A stretch of DNA of 47,146 bases from Campylobacteraceae bacterium. Lineage in GTDB: Bacteria; Campylobacterota; Campylobacteria; Campylobacterales; Sulfurovaceae. Within the stretch, counting starts at the first letter, position 1. Each line of letters begins with the position of its first letter. The notes beneath the pieces are model-generated. The model worked only from the letters and a program-made list of their open reading frames with translations, had not been told where the DNA came from and made no database searches. A program made the translations under genes and the position numbers. Shown here piece after piece: positions 1 to 8,240 of this stretch. Where the stretch lies: NCBI GenBank assembly GCA_027056485.1, contig JALUKQ010000167.1, positions 1 through 47,146 on the forward strand, read 5' to 3'.

Positions 1-154
1 CTTCAATGATTTTTGCAGAGAGTCCATCTAGAGTTGCACAAGTCAAATGGTTAACAATAGCTTTTTTCTTACTATCACTCTTTTTATTTATATTTTTTTT
101 ACTTGTAACTTTTTTATTTGGTGGAAGGTTACCACTATGATTATTTTGGCTCAT
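1..154 (-). CDS. ComM/YifB-like Mg-chelatase family ATPase, N-terminus only
   Basis: Runs off the left edge; 51 codons from an ATG at 154 are visible. The first 31 residues are Lys/Asn/Ser-rich and look like a disordered extension. They are followed by LTCATLDGLSAKIIE, which resembles the opening strand of ComM/YifB proteins (CATLxGLxAxxVEVE). ComM is a ring helicase that helps branch migration during natural transformation in other bacteria. The AAA+ core is outside the window, so the call rests on a short motif. The long basic extension is unusual, and a start further inside the gene is possible. Confidence 0.45.
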   Translation of the reverse strand, partial: MSQNNHSGNLPPNKKVTSKKNINKKSDSKKKAIVNHLTCATLDGLSAKIIE

Positions 155-300
155 AGGGTATTATCACATAAAATAATAAAAAGTATTAAAAATATGTCAA
201 ATTGTAATACTTTTTAATTATTAGTACCAAAAAGTTAAAATAAATCTATTTTAATTATAGAACTTAAAAAGTATTTAATACCTATTATCATAATAAATGC

Positions 301-306
301 TATAAT
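301..306 (+). promoter_or_regulatory. -10 box of the gspF/pilC-type gene
   Basis: A perfect TATAAT lies 32 bases before the ATG at 338, in a strongly AT-rich divergent spacer (155-337). No good -35 is visible, as is usual in Campylobacterota. A weak Shine-Dalgarno AAGG follows at about 322-325. Confidence 0.5.
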
Positions 307-337
307 CATAATACTAGAAAATAAGGTTTTTATTAAT

Positions 338-1552
338 ATGCTATACAAATATAAAGGTATCACAAAACAAGGTAAAAGTGCAAAAGGAAGTATAGAAGCT
401 TCTACTATTGATGAGGCAAAACAGAAACTTAAAATACAAGGTATTTTTTACCAAAGCATCAATGAAACATCTCAAATAAATGTAAAAAACTTTTCAAAAA
501 GAGAGATGCCAGGTCCACTACTAAGTTCATTTGCGAAGGAACTCTCATCTTACCTAAACTCAGGTATGGCTGTACTTACTGCCATTAAACTTATAGAGGG
601 GCAACATAAAAAAGAGAAAAAATATGCTTCATTTCTCGGATCTCTACGAACCATGATTGAAGAGGGAAAATCACTCTATCATGCTTTAGGTTCACAGTCG
701 GTATATGGTCTTCCTGACTTCTTTTTGCAAAGCATCAATGTTGCAGGACAGAGTGGGAAAATGGTCTCGGTACTTATCAATATGGGTTCATTCTTTTCAA
801 GTCAAGCCAAAGTTAAAAAACAAGTTGGAAATGCCATGGCATATCCTCTCTTTATTTTCCTTGTTGCTATTGGTATGACTGGGTTTCTTATAGCTTTTGT
901 TGTGCCAAAGATTACAGGTATATTTAAAGATACAGGACAAGAACTTCCTGAAATAACACAGTTTGTTTTAGCTGTTTCAGATTTTTTATCTGCCAACTAT
1001 ATTGTACTTATTCTTGGTTTTGTAGCAATTATTGTAGCATTTAAGTCTGCTTATAAATATAGCTTCAAATTTAAAAAAGCTTATGATGGATTTGTATTAA
1101 AGCTTCCTGTCATCGGTGAACTTATACAGAACCATGAACTAGGTCGTTTCTCATATATACTGGGTCTTATGCTTGACTCTGGTGTCTCTTATGCACACGC
1201 TGTTAAACTTGCTACAACTACCTTTAACAATGCTGCCTTTAGAGAGAGTTTTGAGATAGCATCTGAAAGAGTTATAGAGGGGAATAAGCTCTCACACTCA
1301 CTACAAAGAGGAAAAGGTGTACTTCCAAAAAGAAACTTTATGCAGGCATTAGCTCTAGGTGAAGAGTCCAGTGAAGTTGCCAGTATCCTAAGCAACATTG
1401 CAGAACTATACCAAGAAGAGAACGATGATAAACTCAAACTACTTTTAAGTCTTCTTGAGCCTTTTATGATGCTATTTATTGGTTTAGTTGTTGGGGTTAT
1501 TGTTGCAGCAATGCTACTTCCAATTTTCTCTATGAACTTGGGTGCAACTTAA
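338..1552 (+). CDS. Type II secretion / type IV pilus inner-membrane platform protein (GspF/PilC family)
   Basis: Polytopic platform protein that anchors the assembly ATPase of a type II secretion system or type IV pilus/pseudopilus. The 404 residues have the family layout: an N-terminal YKYKGITKQGKSAKG-type segment, then two T2SSF domains (about 65-190 and 265-390) with three hydrophobic segments near 165-190, 215-235 and 375-398. The length is normal. It stands alone: no gspE, gspG or pilB neighbour lies to its right, and the divergent comM-like gene is to its left. The pairing with ComM is suggestive of DNA uptake, but this is inference. The sequence does not say whether it serves secretion or pili. 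Confidence 0.85.
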   Translation: MLYKYKGITKQGKSAKGSIEASTIDEAKQKLKIQGIFYQSINETSQINVKNFSKREMPGPLLSSFAKELSSYLNSGMAVLTAIKLIEGQHKKEKKYASFLGSLRTMIEEGKSLYHALGSQSVYGLPDFFLQSINVAGQSGKMVSVLINMGSFFSSQAKVKKQVGNAMAYPLFIFLVAIGMTGFLIAFVVPKITGIFKDTGQELPEITQFVLAVSDFLSANYIVLILGFVAIIVAFKSAYKYSFKFKKAYDGFVLKLPVIGELIQNHELGRFSYILGLMLDSGVSYAHAVKLATTTFNNAAFRESFEIASERVIEGNKLSHSLQRGKGVLPKRNFMQALALGEESSEVASILSNIAELYQEENDDKLKLLLSLLEPFMMLFIGLVVGVIVAAMLLPIFSMNLGAT

Positions 1553-1575
1553 GAGGTTGTAGAGGAACAACCTCT
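1552..1575. terminator. Hairpin between convergent genes
   Basis: Perfect 9-bp inverted repeat (AGAGGTTGT / ACAACCTCT, 6-base loop) overlapping the last base of the gspF-type stop codon and lying 28 bases past the exported hsp20 stop on the other strand. It probably serves as a bidirectional terminator, though neither side has a strong T run. Confidence 0.5.
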
Positions 1576-1603
1576 CCATAGGCTTTAAATAATTATACTT
1601 ATC

Positions 1604-2113
1604 TTACTTCTTCTTAGGAATAGTGATGGTTAAAACACCATTTTTATAGTCACTTTTATATTTTTCAACATCAGCATCTTTAGGTAGAGTCATACCTCTT
1701 TGAATAACACCTACGTGACGCTCTTGATGAATAATCTTACCATCTTCTTTTTGCTCTTTATGCTCTTCATTTTTAGCTGTAACACTCAAGTAGTTATCTT
1801 GAACATCTATTTTAATGCTTTTATCTTCCATTCCAGGTAAGTCCATTTTAAGTTCATACTCATCACCTTTATCTTTTAAGTCCGTATCTGGTGAAAAAGA
1901 GAACCCTTTTGTAAAGTTTGGATCAACCTTCAAACCTGAAAATGCATTATGATTAAACTCTTCAAAAATTTTATTCATATCTTCTTGTAACTTTTGAAAG
2001 TGTTTAAACATTGGGTCATTTTCAAAAGGGTTAGCAGAGAAATTACTATCTGCTTGAACAACCACCATAGGTAAGGCAGCTAATAGTAAAGTTTTTAATA
2101 GTTGTTTTTTCAT
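1604..2113 (-). CDS. Exported Hsp20-family small heat-shock protein
   Basis: Small heat-shock protein of 169 residues with an alpha-crystallin domain (about 75-169: DEYELKMDLPGM, DNYLSVTA, GVLTITIPKKK). Unlike its two neighbours it begins with a Sec-type signal peptide: MKKQLLKTL, a hydrophobic run, then an Ala-rich site ending near VVVQA at 17-21. It should therefore act in the periplasm as an ATP-independent holdase. The segment between signal and crystallin domain (FQKLQEDMNKIFEEFN) is a typical amphipathic Hsp20 N-terminal arm. It is last in the leftward three-gene hsp20 block, 21 bases behind the second gene. Export is inferred from the leader, not shown. Confidence 0.85.
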   Translation of the reverse strand: MKKQLLKTLLLAALPMVVVQADSNFSANPFENDPMFKHFQKLQEDMNKIFEEFNHNAFSGLKVDPNFTKGFSFSPDTDLKDKGDEYELKMDLPGMEDKSIKIDVQDNYLSVTAKNEEHKEQKEDGKIIHQERHVGVIQRGMTLPKDADVEKYKSDYKNGVLTITIPKKK

Positions 2114-2134
2114 TTTAAGCTCCTTATTTTTATT

Positions 2135-2575
2135 TTATTTAATTGAAATACTACGTGCTTTTCTTGCCTCTTCTTTCTCTAAAGAGATATAGAGTCGTCC
2201 ATCTTCATAGTTTGCAGATATTTTATCTCTATCTACATCTTTTGGTAAAACAAAACTTCTTGAAATAAGACCATAGCTACTTTCACAAAGGTAGTAGTCA
2301 TCAACATTTACTTCCTCTTTAGTTCTTCTTACAGCATTAACTGTTAAATAATCATCTTCTATTTTCAGTTCTATCTCATCTTTATTTACTCCTGGTAAAT
2401 CTATCTCAATATCATAAGTATCAGGTGAATGTTTTGCAAAGTTTGCCAAAGGAAGATGTCTTGCCACATTTCCTAATGCCTCTTTTGCAATCTCAACACC
2501 TTTTTCTACTTTCTCTTCCACAGCATTTACCAACTCTTTTCCATTTTCAATAATTTTATCTTTTGTTACACTCAT
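2135..2575 (-). CDS. Hsp20-family small heat-shock protein (cytoplasmic)
   Basis: Small heat-shock protein with a full alpha-crystallin domain (TYDIEIDLPGVNKDEIELKIED ... RSFVLPKDVD ... DGRLYISLEKEE) after a short Lys/Glu-rich arm; no export signal. The start is set at the second of two adjacent ATGs (MSVTKDK) because AAGGAG lies 6 bases before it. The open frame reaches up to 2599, but that would overlap the preceding stop and has no ribosome site. Ten bases separate it from the upstream hsp20 gene, so the two are surely co-transcribed. It lacks the canonical C-terminal IxI tail; the end is RSISIK, which has an ISI that could serve. Confidence 0.85.
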   Translation of the reverse strand: MSVTKDKIIENGKELVNAVEEKVEKGVEIAKEALGNVARHLPLANFAKHSPDTYDIEIDLPGVNKDEIELKIEDDYLTVNAVRRTKEEVNVDDYYLCESSYGLISRSFVLPKDVDRDKISANYEDGRLYISLEKEEARKARSISIK

Positions 2576-2585
2576 CATAGGCTCC

Positions 2586-3020
2586 TTATTTAATCTCAAT
2601 TTTTTTACTTGAAGTGTCTACTTTTAATTTAGGAATAGCAACTTCTAAAATCCCATCTTTGAATTTTGCTTCAATATTGGAAACATCTACCTTCTCAGGA
2701 AGTGTAAACGATCGAGAGAATAGACCATAACGACTCTCTACTTTATGATAATCTTCATCCTTTACCTCGTCACGTATATTTCTTTCTCCTGAAATGGTTA
2801 AAACATTTCCATCAACTTGAATATCAACATTCTCTTTTTTTACACCAGGAAGTTCAACCTCTATATGATAGTTCTCTTCTGTCTCACGAGTATTGACTTT
2901 TGGACGAAAATCTACCATCTCTTGCTCGTTTGTCTGCTCTCCCATACTGTTCATAATCGCATTAACAAGGTCAAAACTCTTTCTAATGTCATTAAATGGC
3001 TCATATCTTTTTACTAACAT
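2586..3020 (-). CDS. Hsp20-family small heat-shock protein, first gene of the block
   Basis: Classic bacterial class-A-like Hsp20 of 144 residues: N-terminal arm MLVKRYEPFNDIRKSFDLVN, alpha-crystallin domain about 38-135 (YHIEVELPGVKKENVDIQV, GLFSRSFTLPEKVD, FKDGILEVAIPKL) and a C-terminal IEIK anchor. It binds unfolding proteins in the cytoplasm. AAGGAT stands 7 bases before the ATG. It leads the hsp20 block; a TATAAT box lies at 3075-3080 and a terminator of the upstream crp-like gene just before that. No CIRCE element is visible. Confidence 0.9.
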   Translation of the reverse strand: MLVKRYEPFNDIRKSFDLVNAIMNSMGEQTNEQEMVDFRPKVNTRETEENYHIEVELPGVKKENVDIQVDGNVLTISGERNIRDEVKDEDYHKVESRYGLFSRSFTLPEKVDVSNIEAKFKDGILEVAIPKLKVDTSSKKIEIK

Positions 3021-3074
3021 GTTTTATCCTTAAATCTTTTAGTCATTTAAACCTATTGGCTTAAATATGAACGT

Positions 3075-3080
3075 ATTATA
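3075..3080 (-). promoter_or_regulatory. -10 box of the hsp20 operon
   Basis: Perfect TATAAT (read on the minus strand) 55 bases before the first hsp20 ATG and just after the terminator of the crp-like gene, so the block has its own promoter. No inverted repeat of the CIRCE type (TTAGCACTC-N9-GAGTGCTAA) is present. Confidence 0.5.
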
Positions 3081-3093
3081 AAATAAGAGAATA

Positions 3094-3120
3094 GATAAAA
3101 AATGCCACTTTAGTAGCATT
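3094..3120 (-). terminator. Rho-independent terminator of the crp/fnr-like gene
   Basis: On the minus strand AATGCTAC-TAAA-GTGGCATT forms an 8-bp stem with one G-U pair and a tetraloop, followed directly by a run of T. It sits 31 bases past the regulator's stop codon and separates it from the hsp20 block. Confidence 0.75.
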
Positions 3121-3151
3121 GTAAAAATTTTAAAGAAGAGATAGAGTTTTT

Positions 3152-3829
3152 TTAGTTTAAGAGGAGTTGCTCAGATTGTTCTAAAAGCTTCTTAACATCT
3201 TTTACGTAGATATTTTTACGTTCATTTTTGATGACATTCTCAGCCTCTAACTCTTTTAGATGACGCTCGACCACATTTCTAACGGTTCCTAAGAGTTTAG
3301 CTATTTCTGTTTTTGAGAGATTTTGAAGTAGTTGATAGTAGTGGTCATCATTAGGATTCATGTTTTGAAGTAATAGTTTAGAGAGACGCTCAGAGGTAGA
3401 ATAGAGTGATAAATCTGATGCTAACTCCTCTGCATGACGCATCTGTGATGCAATATAAGGAAAAAAGTGTCGGTTAAACTGCTCATTGGTTCTTAACCAC
3501 TCCCGTACTTTTTCAATAGGAAGTTGAAGGACATCTGCTTTTTCTAAAACCTCATAAAGAACATCATGAGGTTTTCCATCAAGCAGAACTAAAGTGTCAA
3601 ACATATCTCCTGCACGGTAGACAAAAAGGGTTTGTTCTTTTGAGTTTATAAGATTTATTTGAAAACTTTTAATTTTGCCACTTAAAACAATATAAAAAAA
3701 TTTAGAGAGTTCATTATCAAGAAAAGGGGTCTCTTTCTTTTTAAATGAGACTATCTTTCCATACTGTAAAAACTGATCTTCAAAGCTTTGATCTAACTCT
3801 TTAAAAATCTCAATACCATAATGTTTCAT
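3152..3829 (-). CDS. Crp/Fnr-family transcription regulator
   Basis: 225 residues: an N-terminal cyclic-nucleotide-type beta-roll (about 20-130, with LSGKIKSFQINL and YRAGDMFDTLVLLDG), a dimer helix near 130-150, and a C-terminal winged helix (about 160-215) with recognition helix LSKTEIAKLLGTVRNVVERHLKELE. It has no Cys cluster of the Fnr 4Fe-4S type, and the cNMP-binding Arg-Ser motif is not evident, so the signal is unknown. Shine-Dalgarno AAAGGAC precedes the ATG. Lying directly upstream of the hsp20 block in the same direction, it could control it, but its own terminator and the separate hsp20 promoter leave that open. Confidence 0.85.
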   Translation of the reverse strand: MKHYGIEIFKELDQSFEDQFLQYGKIVSFKKKETPFLDNELSKFFYIVLSGKIKSFQINLINSKEQTLFVYRAGDMFDTLVLLDGKPHDVLYEVLEKADVLQLPIEKVREWLRTNEQFNRHFFPYIASQMRHAEELASDLSLYSTSERLSKLLLQNMNPNDDHYYQLLQNLSKTEIAKLLGTVRNVVERHLKELEAENVIKNERKNIYVKDVKKLLEQSEQLLLN

Positions 3830-3956
3830 AAGTTAATTGTCCTTTTATCTATCGAAAAAACATTATAACACAGTTTTATGAATAGATAATAAATGGTTAA
3901 GTACTACTATAGGTACTTACTCTTTTTTGGGTACAATTTCTAAAAAGGAATCATGC

Positions 3957-4451
3957 ATGGCAAAACAACGTTTTAGAGATACGAAAAAAGGTAAAATCAC
4001 CCAACCCTCTCAACACAAAGAAGTAAAAAAACCTACGATACCTTTTGCAAAAAACAGTGTAAAAGCTAAAGCCTTCTTAACTGATATTTTTATGATATTT
4101 ATGCCTATTTTTTACTTTGTTATCTATGTAGTTTTTGGCAACCTTCAAAATGCAGGAGAACATAAACTTGAAGCATGGGGGTATACACTCATTTCATTTC
4201 TTATCATCCAAATCATTTTCATGTTTAAAGACGAAGGTAAAACCCCAGGATTACGTTCTCAAAGTCTAAAGGTTATTGACTTTAGCACACTTGATAAACC
4301 CTCTCTTTTTTCTATTATATTTAGAAACTTTGCCTTTGTTTTAACAGTTTTAACCTTTTTTGGATGGGTTATGATGTTCTTTAGAAAAGACCAGCGTGGA
4401 TTACATGATTTACTAAGTAACACTTGTGTTATACCTACTGTAAAAAAGTAA
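3957..4451 (+). CDS. RDD-family membrane protein
   Basis: 164 residues. A basic, Lys-rich cytoplasmic stretch (1-45) is followed by an RDD domain with three hydrophobic segments (about 46-68, 82-98 and 130-150) and the family tail QRGLHDLLSNTCVI. In the name-giving motif the Arg is not conserved (AFLTDIFMIF keeps one Asp). The start is placed at the ATG at 3957, six bases after AAAAAGGAA; the frame opens earlier at 3927 but has no ribosome site there. Function of the family is unsettled; some members are Na+/H+ antiporter-like. Three bases separate it from the MFS gene, so they form an operon. Confidence 0.8.
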   Translation: MAKQRFRDTKKGKITQPSQHKEVKKPTIPFAKNSVKAKAFLTDIFMIFMPIFYFVIYVVFGNLQNAGEHKLEAWGYTLISFLIIQIIFMFKDEGKTPGLRSQSLKVIDFSTLDKPSLFSIIFRNFAFVLTVLTFFGWVMMFFRKDQRGLHDLLSNTCVIPTVKK

Positions 4452-4454
4452 TTT

Positions 4455-5549
4455 ATGAAAATAAAACTTTCATCTTTTTACTTTTCCTATTTCTCTTTGG
4501 TAGGAATATATGTTATGTTTCTTCCTATTGCTCTTAATGGTTTTGGATACAATAAAGTTGAAATTGGAATTATCTATGCAGCTGCACCTTTTATGCGTTT
4601 TTTGCTTCCTTTTATATTTAAGCACTATATTAAACTGACTAATAAAATCTATATTTATGCTCTATATTTAACTTTTATTAGCTCATTTATATTTATATTT
4701 TCTATTCATAATTTTACAGCTTACTTTATAACAAATCTATTTTTTGGTGCATCAATGGGCGTTACACTACCTTTTGTAGAGACCATTTCACTTCAACAAC
4801 TCTCCAAAAAACTTTATGGAAAGATTCGCATGTGGGGTTCTGTTGGTTTTATTGTCGTAGCCCTATCTTTATGGAAGATTGACCCTTCACCAATATTAAC
4901 CCTATACATTTTAATGCTAACTACTTTTGCTACATTAATAACAGGCTATTTTATTTTAGAGTATGATACAAAAAACAGTGAAAACCAACAGAATAATGAA
5001 GCTGACTTTTCACTTATAAAATATTGGGCTTTTTGGGTAAGCATCTTTTTAATGCAGGTCGCATTTGGTGGATTTTATACCTTTTTTAGCCTCTATGAGA
5101 CAGACCATGGTTTTGGAGATTACTTTCCTCTTTTATGGGTTTTTGCTGTTGTTTGTGAAATTATTATGCTCTACTTTCAAGGTCCACTTTTACAGAGAAA
5201 TCTTTTAACTATTTTAAAAATAGCTACACTTTTCACTGTTATCCGTTGGTTACTTCTTTATCTTTACCCTGACTCTTTAAGCATAACTTTTTTTAGTCAA
5301 TCATTTCATGCTGTCAGTTTTGCACTTTACCATACATCAGCCATTACCTATGTATTCTCTCTCTACAGTCAAAAACGCTTAGCACAACAGTTCTTTTTAG
5401 GTATATCTTTTGGACTTGGTGGCTCTGTGGGTTCTTTTATAGGTGGGTATTTTTATGGTGAATATCTATTTTTATTTGAGTCCATCATTACATTAGGAGC
5501 ATTTATCATGCTTTTGGTTCATGATAGACGAAAAAGTTATATCATATAA
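4455..5549 (+). CDS. MFS transporter (MFS_1-like / HcaT-type)
   Basis: A 364-residue inner-membrane protein with about 11-12 hydrophobic helices. The N-terminal motif (SLVGIYVMFLPIALNGFGYNKVEIGIIYAAAPFMRFLLP) and the loop sequence LYGKIRMWGSVGFIV resemble the MFS_1-like group that includes the E. coli HcaT and LacY-like permeases. Near the end GGSVGSFIGGYFYG matches the group. Substrate cannot be read from the sequence. It follows the RDD gene after 3 bases with no obvious own promoter. Confidence 0.8.
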   Translation: MKIKLSSFYFSYFSLVGIYVMFLPIALNGFGYNKVEIGIIYAAAPFMRFLLPFIFKHYIKLTNKIYIYALYLTFISSFIFIFSIHNFTAYFITNLFFGASMGVTLPFVETISLQQLSKKLYGKIRMWGSVGFIVVALSLWKIDPSPILTLYILMLTTFATLITGYFILEYDTKNSENQQNNEADFSLIKYWAFWVSIFLMQVAFGGFYTFFSLYETDHGFGDYFPLLWVFAVVCEIIMLYFQGPLLQRNLLTILKIATLFTVIRWLLLYLYPDSLSITFFSQSFHAVSFALYHTSAITYVFSLYSQKRLAQQFFLGISFGLGGSVGSFIGGYFYGEYLFLFESIITLGAFIMLLVHDRRKSYII

Positions 5550-5608
5550 AAAATTAATATTCGATTCATTTTGATACAATATAATAACCAAAACAAAGGA
5601 CTCAATCT

Positions 5609-6412
5609 ATGATACTAACTAAACCACTACTTTTAATATCAACACTTTTTGCATTAACCTCTACCATACAAGCAACTCCAACTGGAGAAGAGTTAGTAAA
5701 AGCAAACTGTGCCTCATGTCACTCACTCGGTGTTCCCACACCAGAACAGATACAATCATTTAAAGCACCAGCTATGGAAGCTGTACTTTTTCACGTTAAA
5801 CCTGCACACAATAATGATGATGCAAAAACAAAAGAGTTTATAGTTGATTATGTACAAAATCCTAAGATTAAAAAATCTGTTTGTGAATCAAATAAAGTTG
5901 CAAAATTCGGTGTTATGCCTTCACTTAAAGGAAAAGTTTCTCCTGAAGATTTATCTACCATTGCTGATTATCTTATAAAAACCTACCCTACACCAAAATT
6001 TGTTTCTCTTATTACAGAGATGCAAACCAATGGGAAAATGAACAGTTTAAAAAACTCTCCATTTTTAATGAATCAAGATAAACTACCCCACTTGACAAAG
6101 ATTTTAATGGAAAACTGGGAAAAAGCTTCACTAAACTTAACAGATGAGCAAAAAACTAAACTACTAGTAGTTAGAAAAGAGACTTTAACTGCTGTTAAGA
6201 AAATCAAAAAAGCTTTAAAACCTTTAGAAACAGAAGTTATAGAACTAACTGTTGATGAAGACACTACACTCAAGGATATTAAACCAAAAGTAGATGAAAT
6301 TGCTAGACTTAAAGCAGAAGCAAGCATGATTCAACTTAAATGTTTAAAAGATAGTGTGGCTATTTTAACAGAAGAGCAACTTGAACTTCTTTTACCATTT
6401 TGGGATGCCTAG
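5609..6412 (+). CDS. Periplasmic cytochrome c fused to a CpxP/Spy-like LTxxQ domain
   Basis: 267 residues with a signal peptide (cleavage near Gln-Ala22). Residues 25-127 form a mono-haem cytochrome c domain with CASCH at 34-38 and a likely axial Met103 in GVMPSLKG. Residues 130-267 are helical and carry two LTxEQ motifs (LTDEQ at 177-181, LTEEQ near 253), the mark of CpxP/Spy/ZraP-type periplasmic chaperone-sensors. Proteins of that fold often modulate a neighbouring envelope histidine kinase, and the kinase pair begins 9 bases downstream. The domain fusion suggests redox, haem or gas state is read out by the LTxxQ module. That role is inference; the haem motif and repeats are seen directly. 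Confidence 0.8.
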   Translation: MILTKPLLLISTLFALTSTIQATPTGEELVKANCASCHSLGVPTPEQIQSFKAPAMEAVLFHVKPAHNNDDAKTKEFIVDYVQNPKIKKSVCESNKVAKFGVMPSLKGKVSPEDLSTIADYLIKTYPTPKFVSLITEMQTNGKMNSLKNSPFLMNQDKLPHLTKILMENWEKASLNLTDEQKTKLLVVRKETLTAVKKIKKALKPLETEVIELTVDEDTTLKDIKPKVDEIARLKAEASMIQLKCLKDSVAILTEEQLELLLPFWDA

Positions 6413-6421
6413 GTTAGGTTC

Positions 6422-7090
6422 ATGGTACAACAAAATATCTTACTGCTTGAAGATGATGTTCAGCTCAGTGATACGGTTAAGCAGTTTTTAGAATATTCAG
6501 GATACACTATATATCCTGCATATGATGCTTCATCTGCAAAAGATTTACTCTATGAAAAGAACATAGACCTCATGCTTTTAGATATAAAAGTACCTCATCA
6601 AAATGGTTTTGACTTTTTACAAGAAGTTAGAGATAGTGGCAACTTTACTCCTGCTATTTTTATCACTTCACTTAATTCTGTCGATGACGTAACCAAAGGT
6701 TTTGACATAGGTTGTGATGACTATATACGAAAACCTTTTGCCCTCAAAGAGTTACTAGTCCGTATAGAAGCCATTTCAAAAAGAAATTTTGGAAGCCATG
6801 ATAATCAACTTGATTTAGGAAATGGTTATAGTTTTGATATAAAAGGACTTTTTTTAAGCCATGAAGATAAAAAAGTTCCACTCAAAACAAAAGAGGCTAA
6901 ACTCTTGGCACTATTTTTAAAAAATCCTAACGAACTTTTAACTTATGAAACTATATTTGAAATACTTTGGGAATATAACGAAACAGCAAGCCAAGGAAGT
7001 TTACGAGCTTACATTAACACCCTTCGCAATACTTTAGGGAAAAATAAAATAGAGACTATTAAACATATAGGTTATCGTTATGTTAAGTAG
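6422..7090 (+). CDS. OmpR-family response regulator
   Basis: 222 residues. Receiver domain 1-118 with acidic pair Glu10-Asp11-Asp12, phospho-acceptor Asp54 (LLDIKVP), Thr82 and Lys104 (RKPF); then a winged-helix DNA-binding domain (about 130-222) ending TIKHIGYRYVK. All receiver residues are intact. Its stop overlaps the kinase start by 11 bases, so the pair is translationally coupled. The sequence is close in style to Campylobacterota regulators such as ArsR of Helicobacter. The target genes probably include this operon, but no operator was identified. Confidence 0.92.
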   Translation: MVQQNILLLEDDVQLSDTVKQFLEYSGYTIYPAYDASSAKDLLYEKNIDLMLLDIKVPHQNGFDFLQEVRDSGNFTPAIFITSLNSVDDVTKGFDIGCDDYIRKPFALKELLVRIEAISKRNFGSHDNQLDLGNGYSFDIKGLFLSHEDKKVPLKTKEAKLLALFLKNPNELLTYETIFEILWEYNETASQGSLRAYINTLRNTLGKNKIETIKHIGYRYVK

Positions 7091-8240
7091 TGAGAAACGC
7101 TCCCTTTTTCGCTTTCTTTCCATCTATTTAAGCTCTACTTTATTACTTTTTCTCTTAGCTACATTTATCTTTTATGATTACCATAAACATGAAATTATTG
7201 ACATACAAAACTCTGAACTAGGTATAGAAGCAGAACATATAACTCAAAGACTAAGACAGCTAAATCAAACATTTACAAAAGAGTTAACTTACCCTTATCA
7301 AAAACCTTTTGAATCAGCTATTTACAACTTAGACAAAGAGTATATTTTTGGATCGTTTAAGCCTTCAAATATTTTATGGAATAAAGAGTACTATCAAGAT
7401 GAGAATAGACTTTTTCACATTCACCCTCTTTTCCCTTACTATTTGGGGGCATCACATCTTATAGTAAGTAAAAACATTAACCAAGACCCTATTAACAATT
7501 TAATAAAAATGTCTATTCTATTTTTATTTATTGCAGGTATTTTTTTTACCCTATTAGGGCTCTTTTTAGGTAAACTTTTCATTGCTCCTATGAAAGAGTC
7601 TATAGAAAAAATGAACAAATTTATAGAAGATACCACCCATGAATTTAACACACCTATTAGTACTATTTTGACAAATATAGAGTTGATAGACACGGTTTAT
7701 GACTGTGAAGGGAAACAGGAGTTACAACGTATAGAGATAGCATCTAAAACACTTAGTCGTCTTTATGAGGACTTAACCTATTTAAAACTAAACCATAACT
7801 ATCATAGGGAGATTAAGTCTATTAATATATCAAATCTTTTAAAAGATAGAGTTGAATATTTTAACACACTTATTGAGTCTAAAAAACTAAAAGTAACCCA
7901 ACATATTGACAAAGAGGTAGTTTTTGATATAGATAAAAATGATGCCATTCGTCTAATAGATAATATTTTATCAAATGCTATAAAATATAATAAAAAAGAG
8001 GGCGAAATAGACATTATATTAAATATGAAAAACCTTATAATTAAAAATTCTGGAATTGGGATAAAAAAAGAAGATATTAACCTTATTCAAAACCGTTTCA
8101 AACGTGCTAACTCAAGTGAAGGTGGTTTTGGAATTGGTCTAGATATTATCAGTCAAGTAGTAGAACGTTATGGTTTTAAATTTACCATAGACTCTGTCTA
8201 CAACAAAAGTACAAAGGTATATATTTTATGGAAAAAGTAA
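7080..8240 (+). CDS. Sensor histidine kinase, partner of the upstream response regulator
   Basis: 386 residues. Transmembrane helices near 13-30 and 138-162 bracket a periplasmic sensor domain of roughly 105 residues, without a recognised fold. The cytoplasmic part has a HisKA H-box (DTTHEFNTPIST, near 184), N-box (DNILSNAIKYN) and a G2 box (GGFGIGL). The G1 box reads NSGIG where most kinases have DxGxG; that Asp contacts the adenine of ATP, so the Asn may weaken binding. The small periplasmic domain is the natural contact site for the CpxP-like cytochrome encoded two genes upstream. The stop TAA shares its last A with the next ATG. Confidence 0.9.
   Translation: MLSSEKRSLFRFLSIYLSSTLLLFLLATFIFYDYHKHEIIDIQNSELGIEAEHITQRLRQLNQTFTKELTYPYQKPFESAIYNLDKEYIFGSFKPSNILWNKEYYQDENRLFHIHPLFPYYLGASHLIVSKNINQDPINNLIKMSILFLFIAGIFFTLLGLFLGKLFIAPMKESIEKMNKFIEDTTHEFNTPISTILTNIELIDTVYDCEGKQELQRIEIASKTLSRLYEDLTYLKLNHNYHREIKSINISNLLKDRVEYFNTLIESKKLKVTQHIDKEVVFDIDKNDAIRLIDNILSNAIKYNKKEGEIDIILNMKNLIIKNSGIGIKKEDINLIQNRFKRANSSEGGFGIGLDIISQVVERYGFKFTIDSVYNKSTKVYILWKK

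Noticed and set aside
3021-3100. CIRCE/HrcA control of the hsp20 block
   Set aside because: No TTAGCACTC-N9-GAGTGCTAA-like inverted repeat is found upstream of the first hsp20 gene.
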